A stretch of DNA of 64,000 bases from J027 sp965215855 (GTDB lineage Bacteria; Chloroflexota; Anaerolineae; Aggregatilineales; J027). Made by a program: the position numbers and the translations under genes. The stretch is taken from positions 1,736,001 through 1,800,000 of the forward strand of contig CBDCER010000003.1 of assembly GCA_965215855.1 (NCBI GenBank), given 5' to 3'. Of this stretch, positions 44,453 to 54,270 are shown in pieces (the first letter of the stretch is position 1; each line of letters begins with the position of its first letter). The notes beneath the pieces are model-generated. The model saw nothing but the letters and a program-made list of their open reading frames with translations. It had not been told where the DNA came from and ran no database searches.

Positions 44453-44764
44453 TTATTTGATGTCCTGATATATCAGTGCAAAGTACATGACGGGAAATAT
44501 CGTAACTACACATCCACATGAGATCAGTGCGGCTGAATAATTATTAAGTATAAGCAATGCAAAAAAAGAGAAAGCTAATAATAGATTCGCGCTTGTATAC
44601 AGAATCGCGGCTTTTATTGCATTCGCCCCCTCGAATACTTGCAGTTCAACTCGAAAAAAAGAACGTTGCCGTAGCACAAAACGTCGGTTTCTAACTGCAT
44701 GAATGCAGCGAATTAGTGACATACCGATTGATATAATTAGAGCTAGAAGGACAAGGTACACCAT
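44453..44764 (-). CDS. Candidate immunity protein D, small membrane protein
   Basis: 103 residues with three hydrophobic segments: Leu-Val-Leu-Leu-Ala-Leu-Ile-Ile-Ser-Ile-Gly at the N-terminus and two near the C-terminus, separated by an Arg-rich loop (Arg-Asn-Arg-Arg-Phe-Val-Leu-Arg-Gln-Arg). ATG 44764 has AGGA seven bases upstream; the frame opens with TTG 44770. It follows tip D, a hydrophobic Gly-rich domain, which fits a membrane-acting toxin and a membrane-resident immunity protein. No family recognised. Confidence 0.65.
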   Translation of the reverse strand: MVYLVLLALIISIGMSLIRCIHAVRNRRFVLRQRSFFRVELQVFEGANAIKAAILYTSANLLLAFSFFALLILNNYSAALISCGCVVTIFPVMYFALIYQDIK

Positions 44765-44779
44765 GTGCAAATCCTATCC

Positions 44780-44825
44780 AGATAGACCCCCGCCTGCATA
44801 AAAGCTGAGGGAAGGGGGCCTATCT
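44780..44825 (-). other. Stem-loop between tip D and its immunity gene
   Basis: Two 12-base arms, 44780-44791 and 44814-44825, pair fully in the minus-strand RNA using one G-U pair; on the plus strand the same position is an A-C mismatch. No U-run. Confidence 0.6.
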
Positions 44826-44832
44826 TAATTCA

Positions 44833-46878
44833 TTACGGGAGTAAAAACGGAAGATCGAACATAATGGGCCCTGTCAAACGTGAAAGTCTATCTGCCCAAG
44901 TGCTAACATCAATTGTCAAACCAAATGTTCCGCTTACTGAGAATGGCCCACCCTGTCCAAAACCGATAAACATCGTGGCATGACAATTTGCCGAAAGACT
45001 AATGCCTGCATTGACTGCCACCCCATTGGCGAGTAATGGATAAGCTGGGTTTTCAACCGCAACGCGACCCAAACCTGGAACTGGGAGATCTGCACTTATA
45101 TTCAGAGAAATTCCAGCAAAATCGTCAAGTCCAGCAGTTGACCAGACAGCTCCAATTGTCACTCCCTGACTCAAATCGCCACCGACTCCAACACCAAATT
45201 CGGCAGAGGCAAACAATCGACAATCAGCATCACCAAGGGGGGGGAATTCCCACCAATGTTGACCTTGGCACACAAGCATTCCACTGACACCTGCGACAAT
45301 ACCGGCTACCCCCACCGTTATAATTGGTCTTTCGAAGCCTACAATATACCCACGGGTCTTTACTAAGGGGTCAGGGGATCGAAGCTCGTCTAGTAAGGCA
45401 TTTTGATTTTTGCGAGCCTCACCTTGTGTCCAGCAATTGCCCTCATAGTCCGCACGCCAAAAGCAATCACTTGGGTCATAAGCGATTCCTCTGCCAAATG
45501 AGTATGAGCGACAGCAACATATCTGCTCTCTTTGAGCAGGTGTTATCGGACAATCAGGATCAAATTCACGACATGCACAAGCCTGAGATCGGGTATCTAT
45601 ATAGCCAGGCGGACACGGGTCATCCGGTGGTGGTGCTGGTTCGTAACAATCATCATGTGCAATCGGAGATTCAGAAATCATCCCACTCGGATCCACCAGA
45701 TTCACGACATTCCCAGCCACATACGCATACCTATTCAGCGACATGGCCTGTTGCAACACACCTTCCACCGGATCCAGCGACGGGAACACACCCAATGACG
45801 GATTGTAGTAACGCGCACGATGATACTGTAAGCCATTCGCATCCAACATTTCCCCCGTGAAAGCAAATGGCACATCGAAAGCACCTTGTTCGCCAAACGG
45901 TACACCATACGGCGCAAACAACCGCGATCCTTCTACATCAAAATCGCCATCTGCTTGCACTCGAACGCTTCCCAAACCGTCATTCACGGCCCAATGCCAT
46001 ACACCACCGTTATCTTGCTGTGACAACAAGCCACGCTCATGTACGAAACGCTCAGTATTCGCGCCAGTCATCGCAGCGATAACCTTTGCCAGTCCCGGCT
46101 GCACATCCAGCAGATAGTCGGTCACAACACCGCTGACCGTCTGTTGCACACGCTGGCCCAGGCCATTGTAGGCATAGCTACTGTCACCAGCACCCAACAA
46201 CCGCCCGGCTCTATCCCAACTGTAGGACAGTGTGCCATCGGCGGTCATTTGACCAGCGTCGTTGTAGGCAAAACCAGCATTCGAGATGCGGTTGGCAGCA
46301 TCGTAGGTGTAGTCCGTCTGAGTGGGTGTACCACCATCTACCGTCAGAATTTCCTGCGTGCGATTACCCGCCACATCATAGCTGAAGTCATACTCACGCA
46401 CGGGATTGACTGTATCCCAGGCCGCGAAGTAGTCCGCTGCCAGCAAACGCGACAGGTCATCGTAGCTGTACTGGAGGGTCTGCCCATCGTAGAGCGTCTC
46501 CATCTGCACGAATTCCAGCTTGAAACTGGTTGCGCTGCTCGGCACGGCGGCTTTGTTGCGTTCAGGGCGGTTGCGAATCTCCAATGTGTGTTGACCCAGA
46601 CGTGCCAGAGGGATCGTCACGGCTAACTCGCCAGGAGTCGCGGCGTAGGTATCCAGGCTGCCCCAGAAGACGTTATCAACCAGCACATCGCAGATACTCC
46701 GGTCAACATCTGTACCCAATGTGAGGGTTATTTCCTCACCGAAGAACGAAATTTGCAGTGCGGCATCGAAGTCCTCAGTCACGCCGTTGACCCAATTACC
46801 ACTGTAAACCACCGCATCATGGTCGTCGGCCATCACCAGCGGGACGCTGTCTGGCAACTTCCGGGCGGTTTGCCCCAC
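44833..46878 (-). CDS. RHS cassette D: core plus Gly-rich hydrophobic tip
   Basis: 681 residues; the most complete core in the array, with the beta-sandwich domain (1-125), YD repeats and VDPSG (395-399). The tip (400-681) begins with a Cys/Pro-rich linker, then a hydrophobic segment near Val-Gly-Val-Ala-Gly-Ile-Val-Ala-Gly-Val-Ser-Gly, followed by a long Gly/Ala/Val-rich beta pattern, which suggests a membrane-inserting or beta-barrel-like toxin. The nominal GTG start has no clear ribosome-binding site, and the frame continues upstream into Cys-Ile-Asn-Gly-Asp-Ser-Gly-Ser-Gly-Cys-Thr. Bases 45857-46170 are identical to cassette I. Confidence 0.85.
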   Translation of the reverse strand: MGQTARKLPDSVPLVMADDHDAVVYSGNWVNGVTEDFDAALQISFFGEEITLTLGTDVDRSICDVLVDNVFWGSLDTYAATPGELAVTIPLARLGQHTLEIRNRPERNKAAVPSSATSFKLEFVQMETLYDGQTLQYSYDDLSRLLAADYFAAWDTVNPVREYDFSYDVAGNRTQEILTVDGGTPTQTDYTYDAANRISNAGFAYNDAGQMTADGTLSYSWDRAGRLLGAGDSSYAYNGLGQRVQQTVSGVVTDYLLDVQPGLAKVIAAMTGANTERFVHERGLLSQQDNGGVWHWAVNDGLGSVRVQADGDFDVEGSRLFAPYGVPFGEQGAFDVPFAFTGEMLDANGLQYHRARYYNPSLGVFPSLDPVEGVLQQAMSLNRYAYVAGNVVNLVDPSGMISESPIAHDDCYEPAPPPDDPCPPGYIDTRSQACACREFDPDCPITPAQREQICCCRSYSFGRGIAYDPSDCFWRADYEGNCWTQGEARKNQNALLDELRSPDPLVKTRGYIVGFERPIITVGVAGIVAGVSGMLVCQGQHWWEFPPLGDADCRLFASAEFGVGVGGDLSQGVTIGAVWSTAGLDDFAGISLNISADLPVPGLGRVAVENPAYPLLANGVAVNAGISLSANCHATMFIGFGQGGPFSVSGTFGLTIDVSTWADRLSRLTGPIMFDLPFLLP

Positions 46879-46985
46879 ATTTATCAGCGTGCAGCCTGAT
46901 CCGGAATCTCCGTTGATACAGTGTCGGATGAGCTAGACAGCACGAGTCATTTACTCTGGTCGTTGTCTTCAACTACTCTACTGTC

Positions 46986-48467
46986 TTAATTCTGCGGCAT
47001 CCATCCAAAACATGATGGTGTTGCAGTACAAAGGGTTAAGTCTCTTTGTATTGTGCCAGTAGCATTGGATACCTTAACCAACCGAGTAACGAAGCCAGAT
47101 CGTTCTGCTGATATGAGCCAGGAACCGTCTTCGTGCCAGAATAAATCACTGATATCGTATACTGATTCAGGATGTGGTTGAATGAAGGCAAGCGTTCCAT
47201 GCGTGAGATCGTATATACAGACGAGATTCTGAAGCCGACAAAGGCCAGTAAAAGCCACATAATCTCCTGTCGGTGAAAACTCGAAATCATGGATGCTTCT
47301 CATATCTTCAGTAGCTAATAATGAAGTAAATTGCCTTGACGCAATATCATAAGTGTAGATTTCACTACCAACCATAGTCCTTTCGATAATTAGTAGTAGA
47401 TAAGTACCATCAGGAGACCATTTGAATTGGGCATTGATAATATTTGTTCCTTGATTTGCTGGTAGGCTTGTTTCAAAGGAAGACAAGGATATTGGATCTA
47501 GCAGTAGTAACGAGTATTCGTCACTGAGGGCTGCGATCTGATTTGTCGATGGTGACCATGCCCAGGAAATTACTCCCCGTGTCCAATAATCGAGACGTTG
47601 ATTTTGGGTTGATAATAGCCATACGCTCCTGGGGTTCTCGGTACAGTCGGGATAAGTTTCTACCATAGCGTATGAGTAATCTAGATTCCATTCCAGAGTA
47701 TGCACGACTTGAGGCTGTGTATTGAAATCGGTGGTATAGGATGTGCTAGTCTGCACATTTTCTATTGTCAAGCTTTGCTGGTCGCGGGTAGGGTATACTA
47801 CTGAAAAATCACCAAACCAACTTGCTGCAAGTGCATTAGAATCACAGGCCGAAAGACCAATAGGATATTCTTCAATAGTACCATCTGTGGAAACCAACAT
47901 CATCATTGGTGGGTATTCGTTCCACAGAGAGGTGGAATAAGATTGCGTGTAGTAGATAACAAAGAAATCACCCCCAGGTGCCCATTCAACATAGCTAACC
48001 CGTTTGTCGGTGAGTTCCACTTCAACTAGAATCTCACGACTGTCTAGATCTATAATAAGGTAGCGGTAACGATCATAATCCGTTAGGACGCCTATACTCA
48101 ATATATCACGCCTGGGGGCCCATACCAGATTTGTAACATCATCTTCTATATCTCCGAGTAGAATAGACCGTTGCTCTCCGTTTTTCTGAATCGCGGTAAT
48201 TGTTTGGAATCCTGTGTCTGTTTGTGTGCCTGCCCACACAAACCAATTGCCAGATGGTGACCACCCAGGCCCGAAAATGTTATACAAATCTGTTTCGGCA
48301 AATAACTGCGAGTTAACCCCAGCAGCATCTTCGATAATAAATGCAGAGCGTTCCTCTGAATAATAGTACAATAGCGGCGTTATAGACGTATTGGCACTAG
48401 TTATAAGAGAAGGCTTGAGAAACAGAGAAACTAGCAGCATCAGAATAGGGCGAGATATGTATTTCAT
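46986..48467 (-). CDS. Candidate immunity protein E, secreted beta-propeller (TolB/WD40-like)
   Basis: 493 residues. ATG 48467 (signal peptide Lys-Tyr-Ile-Ser-Arg-Pro-Ile-Leu-Met-Leu-Leu-Val-Ser-Leu-Phe-Leu) has GAGGAG eight bases upstream; the longer frame from 48482 is not needed. Repeating Trp-Ser-Pro-(Ser/Asp)-Gly and Trp-Ala-Pro-Gly-Gly-Asp turns mark about seven propeller blades. It follows the amidase-like tip E. Function as immunity is inferred from position. Confidence 0.75.
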   Translation of the reverse strand: MKYISRPILMLLVSLFLKPSLITSANTSITPLLYYYSEERSAFIIEDAAGVNSQLFAETDLYNIFGPGWSPSGNWFVWAGTQTDTGFQTITAIQKNGEQRSILLGDIEDDVTNLVWAPRRDILSIGVLTDYDRYRYLIIDLDSREILVEVELTDKRVSYVEWAPGGDFFVIYYTQSYSTSLWNEYPPMMMLVSTDGTIEEYPIGLSACDSNALAASWFGDFSVVYPTRDQQSLTIENVQTSTSYTTDFNTQPQVVHTLEWNLDYSYAMVETYPDCTENPRSVWLLSTQNQRLDYWTRGVISWAWSPSTNQIAALSDEYSLLLLDPISLSSFETSLPANQGTNIINAQFKWSPDGTYLLLIIERTMVGSEIYTYDIASRQFTSLLATEDMRSIHDFEFSPTGDYVAFTGLCRLQNLVCIYDLTHGTLAFIQPHPESVYDISDLFWHEDGSWLISAERSGFVTRLVKVSNATGTIQRDLTLCTATPSCFGWMPQN

Positions 48468-48537
48468 TATAAATCTCCTCAAGGTTTCTTCATTTGGCGA
48501 GACATATTTGACAAATTAGACCATTTGATAAAGTGCA

Positions 48538-48575
48538 GACTTGCTCTCATAAGAGGTAAATTACAAGAGCAAGTC
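48538..48575 (-). other. Stem-loop between tip E and its immunity gene
   Basis: A perfect 10-bp stem GACTTGCTCT/AGAGCAAGTC with an 18-base loop, 28 bases past the toxin stop. Confidence 0.6.
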
Positions 48576-48603
48576 CGTTGCGCGATCATACTACCGAAAG
48601 TGA

Positions 48604-50751
48604 CTAAGACATTGGTATTGTGCCGTCTGCATCGTGGAATAATCGGTCACAAGGTACCGTTAAACTGGTTGGGACCTTGTAGAACGTCCACCTGTCGTGG
48701 TTAAATCGGTTATAACCAGATGCGGGAAGGCTTGCTTGGGAGCAATAAAATGGGCGAGGTGTGCTACGTTGTGTCGATACCCCTTGACTATTAGTTGAGT
48801 CGTCCACAACATAGAACACGGACGTGTAATTGGGTTCCTGAGATATACCAAGGTATGCTAGTTCTGCCCAAAGACGGAGGTTATTGTCTAAAATGGGAGA
48901 AGCACATGGTACAGCTGGGCCTTCACCAACGATGATAAACCCATGAGGGGCGTCATCCTGTCCACATTGCCCTACTGCAGCATCAATGAACAGGTAATCA
49001 CCTTGACTTACTCCAGCAACTCGCAAATTTTGCATAATCTGATCCAGGGCATTTGGATGCTGAACCATTCCAAAGTCTGAACCTCTGTCTACTATCATGC
49101 GGCTTGCATTATCTGTGCCTGTCGGGTCTCCAGTACCAAGGTTGAATACATCACCGGTTGATAGTTCGGCAATACTCGACGTAGAAAATCCCCAAGTAGG
49201 ATCCAAGCCAATTCCAGCTTGGCCGGTCAGGAAACCGATTAACCGAGAATCAGTCGGAGATGTTCCCTCGCAAGTAGCCGAGTGGTTAAACCATACGTTG
49301 TTACCTTCTCGCTTTCCGAAATCTCTCCGACGAGCATACCATCCAGTATTGCGGTCAATCACCTCACCATCAATATCTGCTGTTGGGGTAGACCAACCTT
49401 GCCAACCAACAGGGGCGATCATTGGCAATCTCCCGGCGAATAGTACCTGTGATATGAAATTTGCGGAATTGAAATCACGAGGCGGCGATGCGGAAACAAA
49501 GCCAGGGTCTTTCATTCCTGCGTAATCATTCAGGATAGAAAGAAGAATTGCATGTACAACTGCTTTCGTTGGTTGATATGTAAATGTGCGTGAGCCAGTG
49601 CAAGATTGGTAAGTATTACAGTTTTGCATAGTTGGCTTCTCATGTATGTTTCCACTCGGATCTACCAGATTAACCACATTCCCGGCCACATACGCATACC
49701 GGTTCAGTGACATCGCCTGCTGCAACACACCCTCAACCGGATCCAGCGACGGGAACACACCCAACGCTGGATTCAGATAACGCGCACGGTGATATTGCAG
49801 GCCATTTGCATCCAGCATTTCGCCTGTGAACGCAAACGGCACTGTGAAACTGCCTTGCTCACCATAAGCTACACCGTAAGGTGCGAAATGCCGTGACGCC
49901 ACTGCATCAAAGTTGTCGTCCAGTTCGGAGCGGACGCTTCCCAGACCATCGTTCACAGTCCAATGCCATGCGCCGCTACTATCCTGTTGAGATAGCAGAC
50001 CGTGTTCATGTACAAACCGTTCAGTATTCGCACCTGTCGTCGCAGCGATAACCTTCGCCAATCCCGGCTGCACATCCAGCAGATAATCAGTCACAACGCC
50101 ACTCACTGTCTGTTGCACACGCTGGCCCAGGCCATTGTAAGCATAGCTACTGTCGCCAGCACCCAACAACCGCCCGGCTCTATCCCAACTGTAGGACAGC
50201 GTGCCATCAGCCGTCATCTGACCAGCGTCGTTGTAAGCAAAGCCCGCGCTCGAAATGCGGTTGGCGGCATCGTAGGTGTGTGTCTGGCTGCTGAACGGCG
50301 AACCATCCACATTGACCACCTCACTGGTGCGGTTTCCGGCCACATCATAGCCAAACGTGTAGTCTCGGACGGGATTCTGGTCGTCCCAGGCCGCGAAGTA
50401 GTCCGCTGCCAGCAAACGCGACAGGTCATCGTAGCTGTACTGGAGGGTTTGCCCATCGTAGAGCGTCTCCATCTGCACAAATTCCAGCTTGAAACTCGTA
50501 GAGCTAGTCGGCATGGCGGCCTTGTTGCGCTCCGGACGGTTACGAATTTCGAGTGTATGCTGGCCCAAACGTGCCAATGGAATAGTGACCTCAAGTTGGC
50601 CTGCTGTGGCGGCATAGGTATCCAGGCTGCCCCAGAAGACGTTATCAACCAGCACATCGCAGATACTCCGGTCATCATCCGTGCCCAACGTGAGGGTTAT
50701 CTCCTCACCGAAGAACGAGATTTGCAACGCGGCATCAAAGTCCTCGGTCAC
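48604..50751 (-). CDS. RHS cassette E: core plus amidase/peptidase-like tip
   Basis: 715 residues. The core starts near Thr-Glu-Asp-Phe-Asp-Ala, soon after the stop of immunity gene F, with a degenerate junction and no ribosome-binding site. VDPSG ends at 367. The tip (368-715) resembles papain-like amidases of the amidase_6 type: Phe-Asn-Ser-Ala-Asn-Phe-Ile-Ser-Gln-Val-Leu-Phe-Ala-Gly (427-440) corresponds to their Cys-x-Asn-Phe-x-Ser-Gln helix but with Ser in place of the Cys, and Ala-Pro-His-Gly-Phe-Ile-Ile-Val (601-608) would supply the His. Either a serine variant or an inactive copy. The family match is tentative. Confidence 0.82.
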   Translation of the reverse strand: MTEDFDAALQISFFGEEITLTLGTDDDRSICDVLVDNVFWGSLDTYAATAGQLEVTIPLARLGQHTLEIRNRPERNKAAMPTSSTSFKLEFVQMETLYDGQTLQYSYDDLSRLLAADYFAAWDDQNPVRDYTFGYDVAGNRTSEVVNVDGSPFSSQTHTYDAANRISSAGFAYNDAGQMTADGTLSYSWDRAGRLLGAGDSSYAYNGLGQRVQQTVSGVVTDYLLDVQPGLAKVIAATTGANTERFVHEHGLLSQQDSSGAWHWTVNDGLGSVRSELDDNFDAVASRHFAPYGVAYGEQGSFTVPFAFTGEMLDANGLQYHRARYLNPALGVFPSLDPVEGVLQQAMSLNRYAYVAGNVVNLVDPSGNIHEKPTMQNCNTYQSCTGSRTFTYQPTKAVVHAILLSILNDYAGMKDPGFVSASPPRDFNSANFISQVLFAGRLPMIAPVGWQGWSTPTADIDGEVIDRNTGWYARRRDFGKREGNNVWFNHSATCEGTSPTDSRLIGFLTGQAGIGLDPTWGFSTSSIAELSTGDVFNLGTGDPTGTDNASRMIVDRGSDFGMVQHPNALDQIMQNLRVAGVSQGDYLFIDAAVGQCGQDDAPHGFIIVGEGPAVPCASPILDNNLRLWAELAYLGISQEPNYTSVFYVVDDSTNSQGVSTQRSTPRPFYCSQASLPASGYNRFNHDRWTFYKVPTSLTVPCDRLFHDADGTIPMS

Positions 50752-50782
50752 GCGATTGACTAAATTGCTGCCGTGACCAGTA

Positions 50783-51916
50783 TTATTGGGACACCGTGAG
50801 ATTCATTGCTTCTAAACTATCTATGTCTATTACCCATATATCTGATCGGGTAACTGTAAATGTACTATATGCCAATTCTGTTGAGTTCGGAGACCAGACG
50901 AGATACTCGCCTTGCCCTTCGTAAACGAATTTTAATGACCCAATATCCATAATACCGAAGTATTGAAGATACGGCTCTCCACTATCGAACCATTGGTAAG
51001 TGAGATAATGTCCATCAGGAGACCAACCAATTAATTTACGCTCAGTTGGTTGAGTAATGGTATTGCGAACACTTCCATCTATATTCAAGAGCAGAGTTTC
51101 CGATTGGGTTTGTATAGGTATAGTGTGGTCGTCAATAAACCCAAGGGGGACTCTGAACATATCACTATATAATAAGTGAGACTCCAGAGTATCAGCATTT
51201 AATGTCCAAAGGTTGGTAGGCTCCTCCTCAGATTCAACTATAGCATAGACGATCAACGAGCTATCGGGAGACCAACTAGGAACATAACTGCCCTGTTCAG
51301 TATTTTGCTCATGTATTATTATGGAACTCTGATCGGGAACATCATGCAACCACATTGTTGTGATCCCATTATCCTCATCAAATGTATCAAAAACAATGTG
51401 GATGCCATCGGGCGACCAGCGAAAGTATGTTACGGCTTCTTCAATGTCAGCGGTCAAGTTCACTGCATCCGATAAATTTAGCAGCCATAAATCCCCCGAG
51501 TCTGTAATTGCTGCAATCAAATTATCAACCGGAGACCATTCATAAGCTGGCGGTGTAAATGAATCAATGTCTTCTGTAAGATTGACATGGTAACTACCAT
51601 CTGTACTCATAACATGAACATCACGAGGGTCCATCCAGGATGAAAATGCAATAAAACTTCCATCGTATGACCATTTTGGAAATAAGGCATCATGCAAACT
51701 TTCGGTGAGAATCCTGATTGATGTGGCATCTCGATTGACGATCCATATATCTCTATTGAGTTGATTGGTTCGAGAGCCAGAGAATGCTAGCTGGCTACCA
51801 TCAGGAGACCATGAAATACTAACTATCTGGGAAAAATTCTGTGATTGTGCAGATAAAGTTGGTTGAACAAACAAAATACAACAACATAGGATGAAAATTG
51901 TTGCCAAATGCTTCAT
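50783..51916 (-). CDS. Candidate immunity protein F, secreted beta-propeller (TolB-like)
   Basis: 377 residues from ATG 51916, which has AAAGGGA upstream and gives a clean signal peptide (His-Leu-Ala-Thr-Ile-Phe-Ile-Leu-Cys-Cys-Cys-Ile-Leu-Phe). Repeated Trp-Ser-Pro-Asp-Gly, Trp-Ser-Tyr-Asp-Gly and Trp-Ser-Pro-Asn-Ser turns, each with Ile-Trp-(Ile/Val)-(Val/Ile), mark a six- to seven-bladed propeller like TolB or DPP-IV N-terminal domains. It follows tip F. Immunity role inferred from position. Confidence 0.75.
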   Translation of the reverse strand: MKHLATIFILCCCILFVQPTLSAQSQNFSQIVSISWSPDGSQLAFSGSRTNQLNRDIWIVNRDATSIRILTESLHDALFPKWSYDGSFIAFSSWMDPRDVHVMSTDGSYHVNLTEDIDSFTPPAYEWSPVDNLIAAITDSGDLWLLNLSDAVNLTADIEEAVTYFRWSPDGIHIVFDTFDEDNGITTMWLHDVPDQSSIIIHEQNTEQGSYVPSWSPDSSLIVYAIVESEEEPTNLWTLNADTLESHLLYSDMFRVPLGFIDDHTIPIQTQSETLLLNIDGSVRNTITQPTERKLIGWSPDGHYLTYQWFDSGEPYLQYFGIMDIGSLKFVYEGQGEYLVWSPNSTELAYSTFTVTRSDIWVIDIDSLEAMNLTVSQ

Positions 51917-51941
51917 GATATTTCCCTTTTCTTTGATTTGT

Positions 51942-51977
51942 GTGTCCAACTTAGCATTTGCATACTAAGCTGGACAC
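51942..51977 (-). other. Stem-loop between tip F and its immunity gene
   Basis: Arms of 13 bases (51942-51954 and 51965-51977, GTGTCCAACTTAG and CTAAGCTGGACAC) pair completely in minus-strand RNA with one G-U. It lies close to the immunity start, unlike the others. The rest of the 234-base gap shows nothing else. Confidence 0.6.
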
Positions 51978-52150
51978 TGGTCATCAGAAATGTGATCAAA
52001 ATCGGGTTAGCAAATTTGTGTTTCTTACCCTAATGGAGAAATCAATTCAAACTTGCATAATATCTGCGGCAGTCACGGAAAAACGAAACGGTTAATTATG
52101 CGGGTTCTTTTCGATTTCTCCATAAGTTCAGGCTATTCACGATAAAAGAC

Positions 52151-54250
52151 TCACGTCGGGCATCCCACTCTACGAGGGTGTCTAGGGCTACCAATATACT
52201 CGTAAACATGATTAAGGGTATCAGCCACAAAACAGTCCGGAGCCTCAATAGTCTCAGGGGAAACCATAGATATGAGACTTAGTGCGGTACTTATTATTGC
52301 TGTCAATCCTGTGCCAAAATCCGCGAAACCACCTAATGATGCCTCTTCTTGCTTAATAGCTACTAACACGGCAATTTCCTCTTCGGTAAAGTGAACACAG
52401 ATATCATTTAGCATTAATGCTCTGTTTAGTACCCATCCTGCCGTCTCGTTGCCAAAAGCAAGATCAAACAGTTGAGTGCCAAAAGAGGGATCGTACAGCC
52501 GTTCAAAAGCTTGTTCAGCTTCTCTTTGACAATCGCGGGGTGGCTCTGGCCTTGTTGGGACTGGCAATGGAGTTGCGCTCGACGAACCTGCACACTCAGG
52601 CGAGCAACTATCATCCTGGGGAACTGGGCATTGATTACTATGGCAAGGACAATGGGTTCCGGCAAGCTGGTTAACCCCGTTGATCTGAACAGAAGCGATT
52701 TCTGTGTCAGGATTCGCTTCTACAAACTGGTCGAAAAACTCAGGGTATTTGAGGCGACGTCCAGCCAGAATCCTCCAAGGAGATGAATCTTCCATCAAGG
52801 CACAATTTTCATTTTGATTTCCAGAACCGACACAGTTCATACTGACTACTGTTTCAATGAATTCCTGCAAGACCCACAATTTGTCCCAATCATTGGTGCA
52901 TCGGCCACCCTCGTATATGATTATGGTGCTTCCAAGTCCACCTTCTCGACCAATGCAGGCAATACAATCACCAGCCTGGACAGTACCAGTGCATACTGAC
53001 TCATCCGGCGAACACGTACCCCAATCAAACAACCCTGTAGGGTCAATGCGATTGACCACATTCCCGGCAACATACGCATACCGGTTCAGTGACATCGCCT
53101 GTTGCAATACACCTTCCACCGGATCCAGACTTGGGAACACACCCAGCGCCGGGTTGTAGTACCGCGCTCGCAGATGCACCAGGCCGTTGTCATCCGTCGG
53201 CTCACTCGTAAACCCAAATGGCGTCTGCTCAGTGCCTTGCTCACCCCAGGGTTGTCCATAGGGCGCATAGTGGACGCTGTAGGCCGGATCGAAGCCCGTG
53301 CCATCAACCACGCCACGCACACTGCCCAGGCCATCAGCGACCATCCATTGCCAGTCACCATTGCTATCTTGCTGTGACAACAAGCCACGCTCATGCACAA
53401 ATCGCTCAGTATTCGCGCCAGTCATCGCAGCAATAACCTTCGCCAGTCCCGGCTGCACATCCAACAAGTAGTCAGTCACAACACCACTCACGGTCTGTTG
53501 CACACGCTGGCCCAGGCCATTGTAGGCATAGCTACTGTCGCCAGCACCCAACAACCGCCCGGCTCTATTCCAACTGTAGGACAGTGTGCCATCAGCGGTC
53601 ATTTGACCAGCGTCGTTGTAAGCGAATCCGGCATTCGAGATGCGGTTGGCGTCGTCGTAAGTGTGAGTCTGGCCGCTAAACGGCGACCCGTCCACATTGA
53701 CCACTTCACTCAGTCGGTTGCCCGCCACATCGTAGCTGAAGTCATACTCGCGCACAGGGTTCACAGCATCCCAGGCCGCGAAGTAGTCCGCTGCCAGCAA
53801 ACGCGACAGGTCATCGTAGGTATAGTCAATGGCATGGCCGTCATAGGCGGTTTCCAACTGCTTGAACTCCAGTTTGAAACTCGTAGCACTGACTGGAACT
53901 GCCGCCGTATTGCGCTCAGGACGGTTGCGGATTTCAACGACATGCAAACCCAACCGCGCTAAGGGGATCGTCACCGCTAACTCGCCAGGTGTGGCGGTGT
54001 AGGTATCCAGGCTGCCCCAGAAAACATTGTCCACATAGACATCACACAGGCTGCGGTCATCATCCGTGCCCAGCTTGAGCGTGAAACCCTCGCTATACAC
54101 GGCAATCTGCAACGACGCATCAAAGTCTTCGGTGATGCCATTCGTCCAGTTGCCATTGTAGGTCACGGCGTCCGTGTCATCATAAGCGATGACGACAGGC
54201 GCACGTCCGACTTCTTCTGGACGGATGAACGGATCAACTAGCCAGCTTTT
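52151..54250 (-). CDS. RHS cassette F: core plus Cys-rich tip of unknown type
   Basis: The frame is open from 54250 with no start codon of quality; the first GTG is at 54166 (671 residues from there). The beta-sandwich differs from the other cores at its start (Ser-Glu-Gly-Phe-Thr-Leu-Lys), so this core is an older or separate lineage. The junction motif is DPTG rather than DPSG (375-378). The tip (379-671) has an N-terminal region with paired Cys, a Cys cluster (Cys-Pro-Cys-His-Ser-Asn-Gln-Cys) near 525, a Pro-rich linker and a C-terminal helical domain with one hydrophobic segment. No family recognised. Confidence 0.82.
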   Translation of the reverse strand, partial: KSWLVDPFIRPEEVGRAPVVIAYDDTDAVTYNGNWTNGITEDFDASLQIAVYSEGFTLKLGTDDDRSLCDVYVDNVFWGSLDTYTATPGELAVTIPLARLGLHVVEIRNRPERNTAAVPVSATSFKLEFKQLETAYDGHAIDYTYDDLSRLLAADYFAAWDAVNPVREYDFSYDVAGNRLSEVVNVDGSPFSGQTHTYDDANRISNAGFAYNDAGQMTADGTLSYSWNRAGRLLGAGDSSYAYNGLGQRVQQTVSGVVTDYLLDVQPGLAKVIAAMTGANTERFVHERGLLSQQDSNGDWQWMVADGLGSVRGVVDGTGFDPAYSVHYAPYGQPWGEQGTEQTPFGFTSEPTDDNGLVHLRARYYNPALGVFPSLDPVEGVLQQAMSLNRYAYVAGNVVNRIDPTGLFDWGTCSPDESVCTGTVQAGDCIACIGREGGLGSTIIIYEGGRCTNDWDKLWVLQEFIETVVSMNCVGSGNQNENCALMEDSSPWRILAGRRLKYPEFFDQFVEANPDTEIASVQINGVNQLAGTHCPCHSNQCPVPQDDSCSPECAGSSSATPLPVPTRPEPPRDCQREAEQAFERLYDPSFGTQLFDLAFGNETAGWVLNRALMLNDICVHFTEEEIAVLVAIKQEEASLGGFADFGTGLTAIISTALSLISMVSPETIEAPDCFVADTLNHVYEYIGSPRHPRRVGCPT

Positions 54251-54270
54251 CTAATTCATATTCGCGTATA

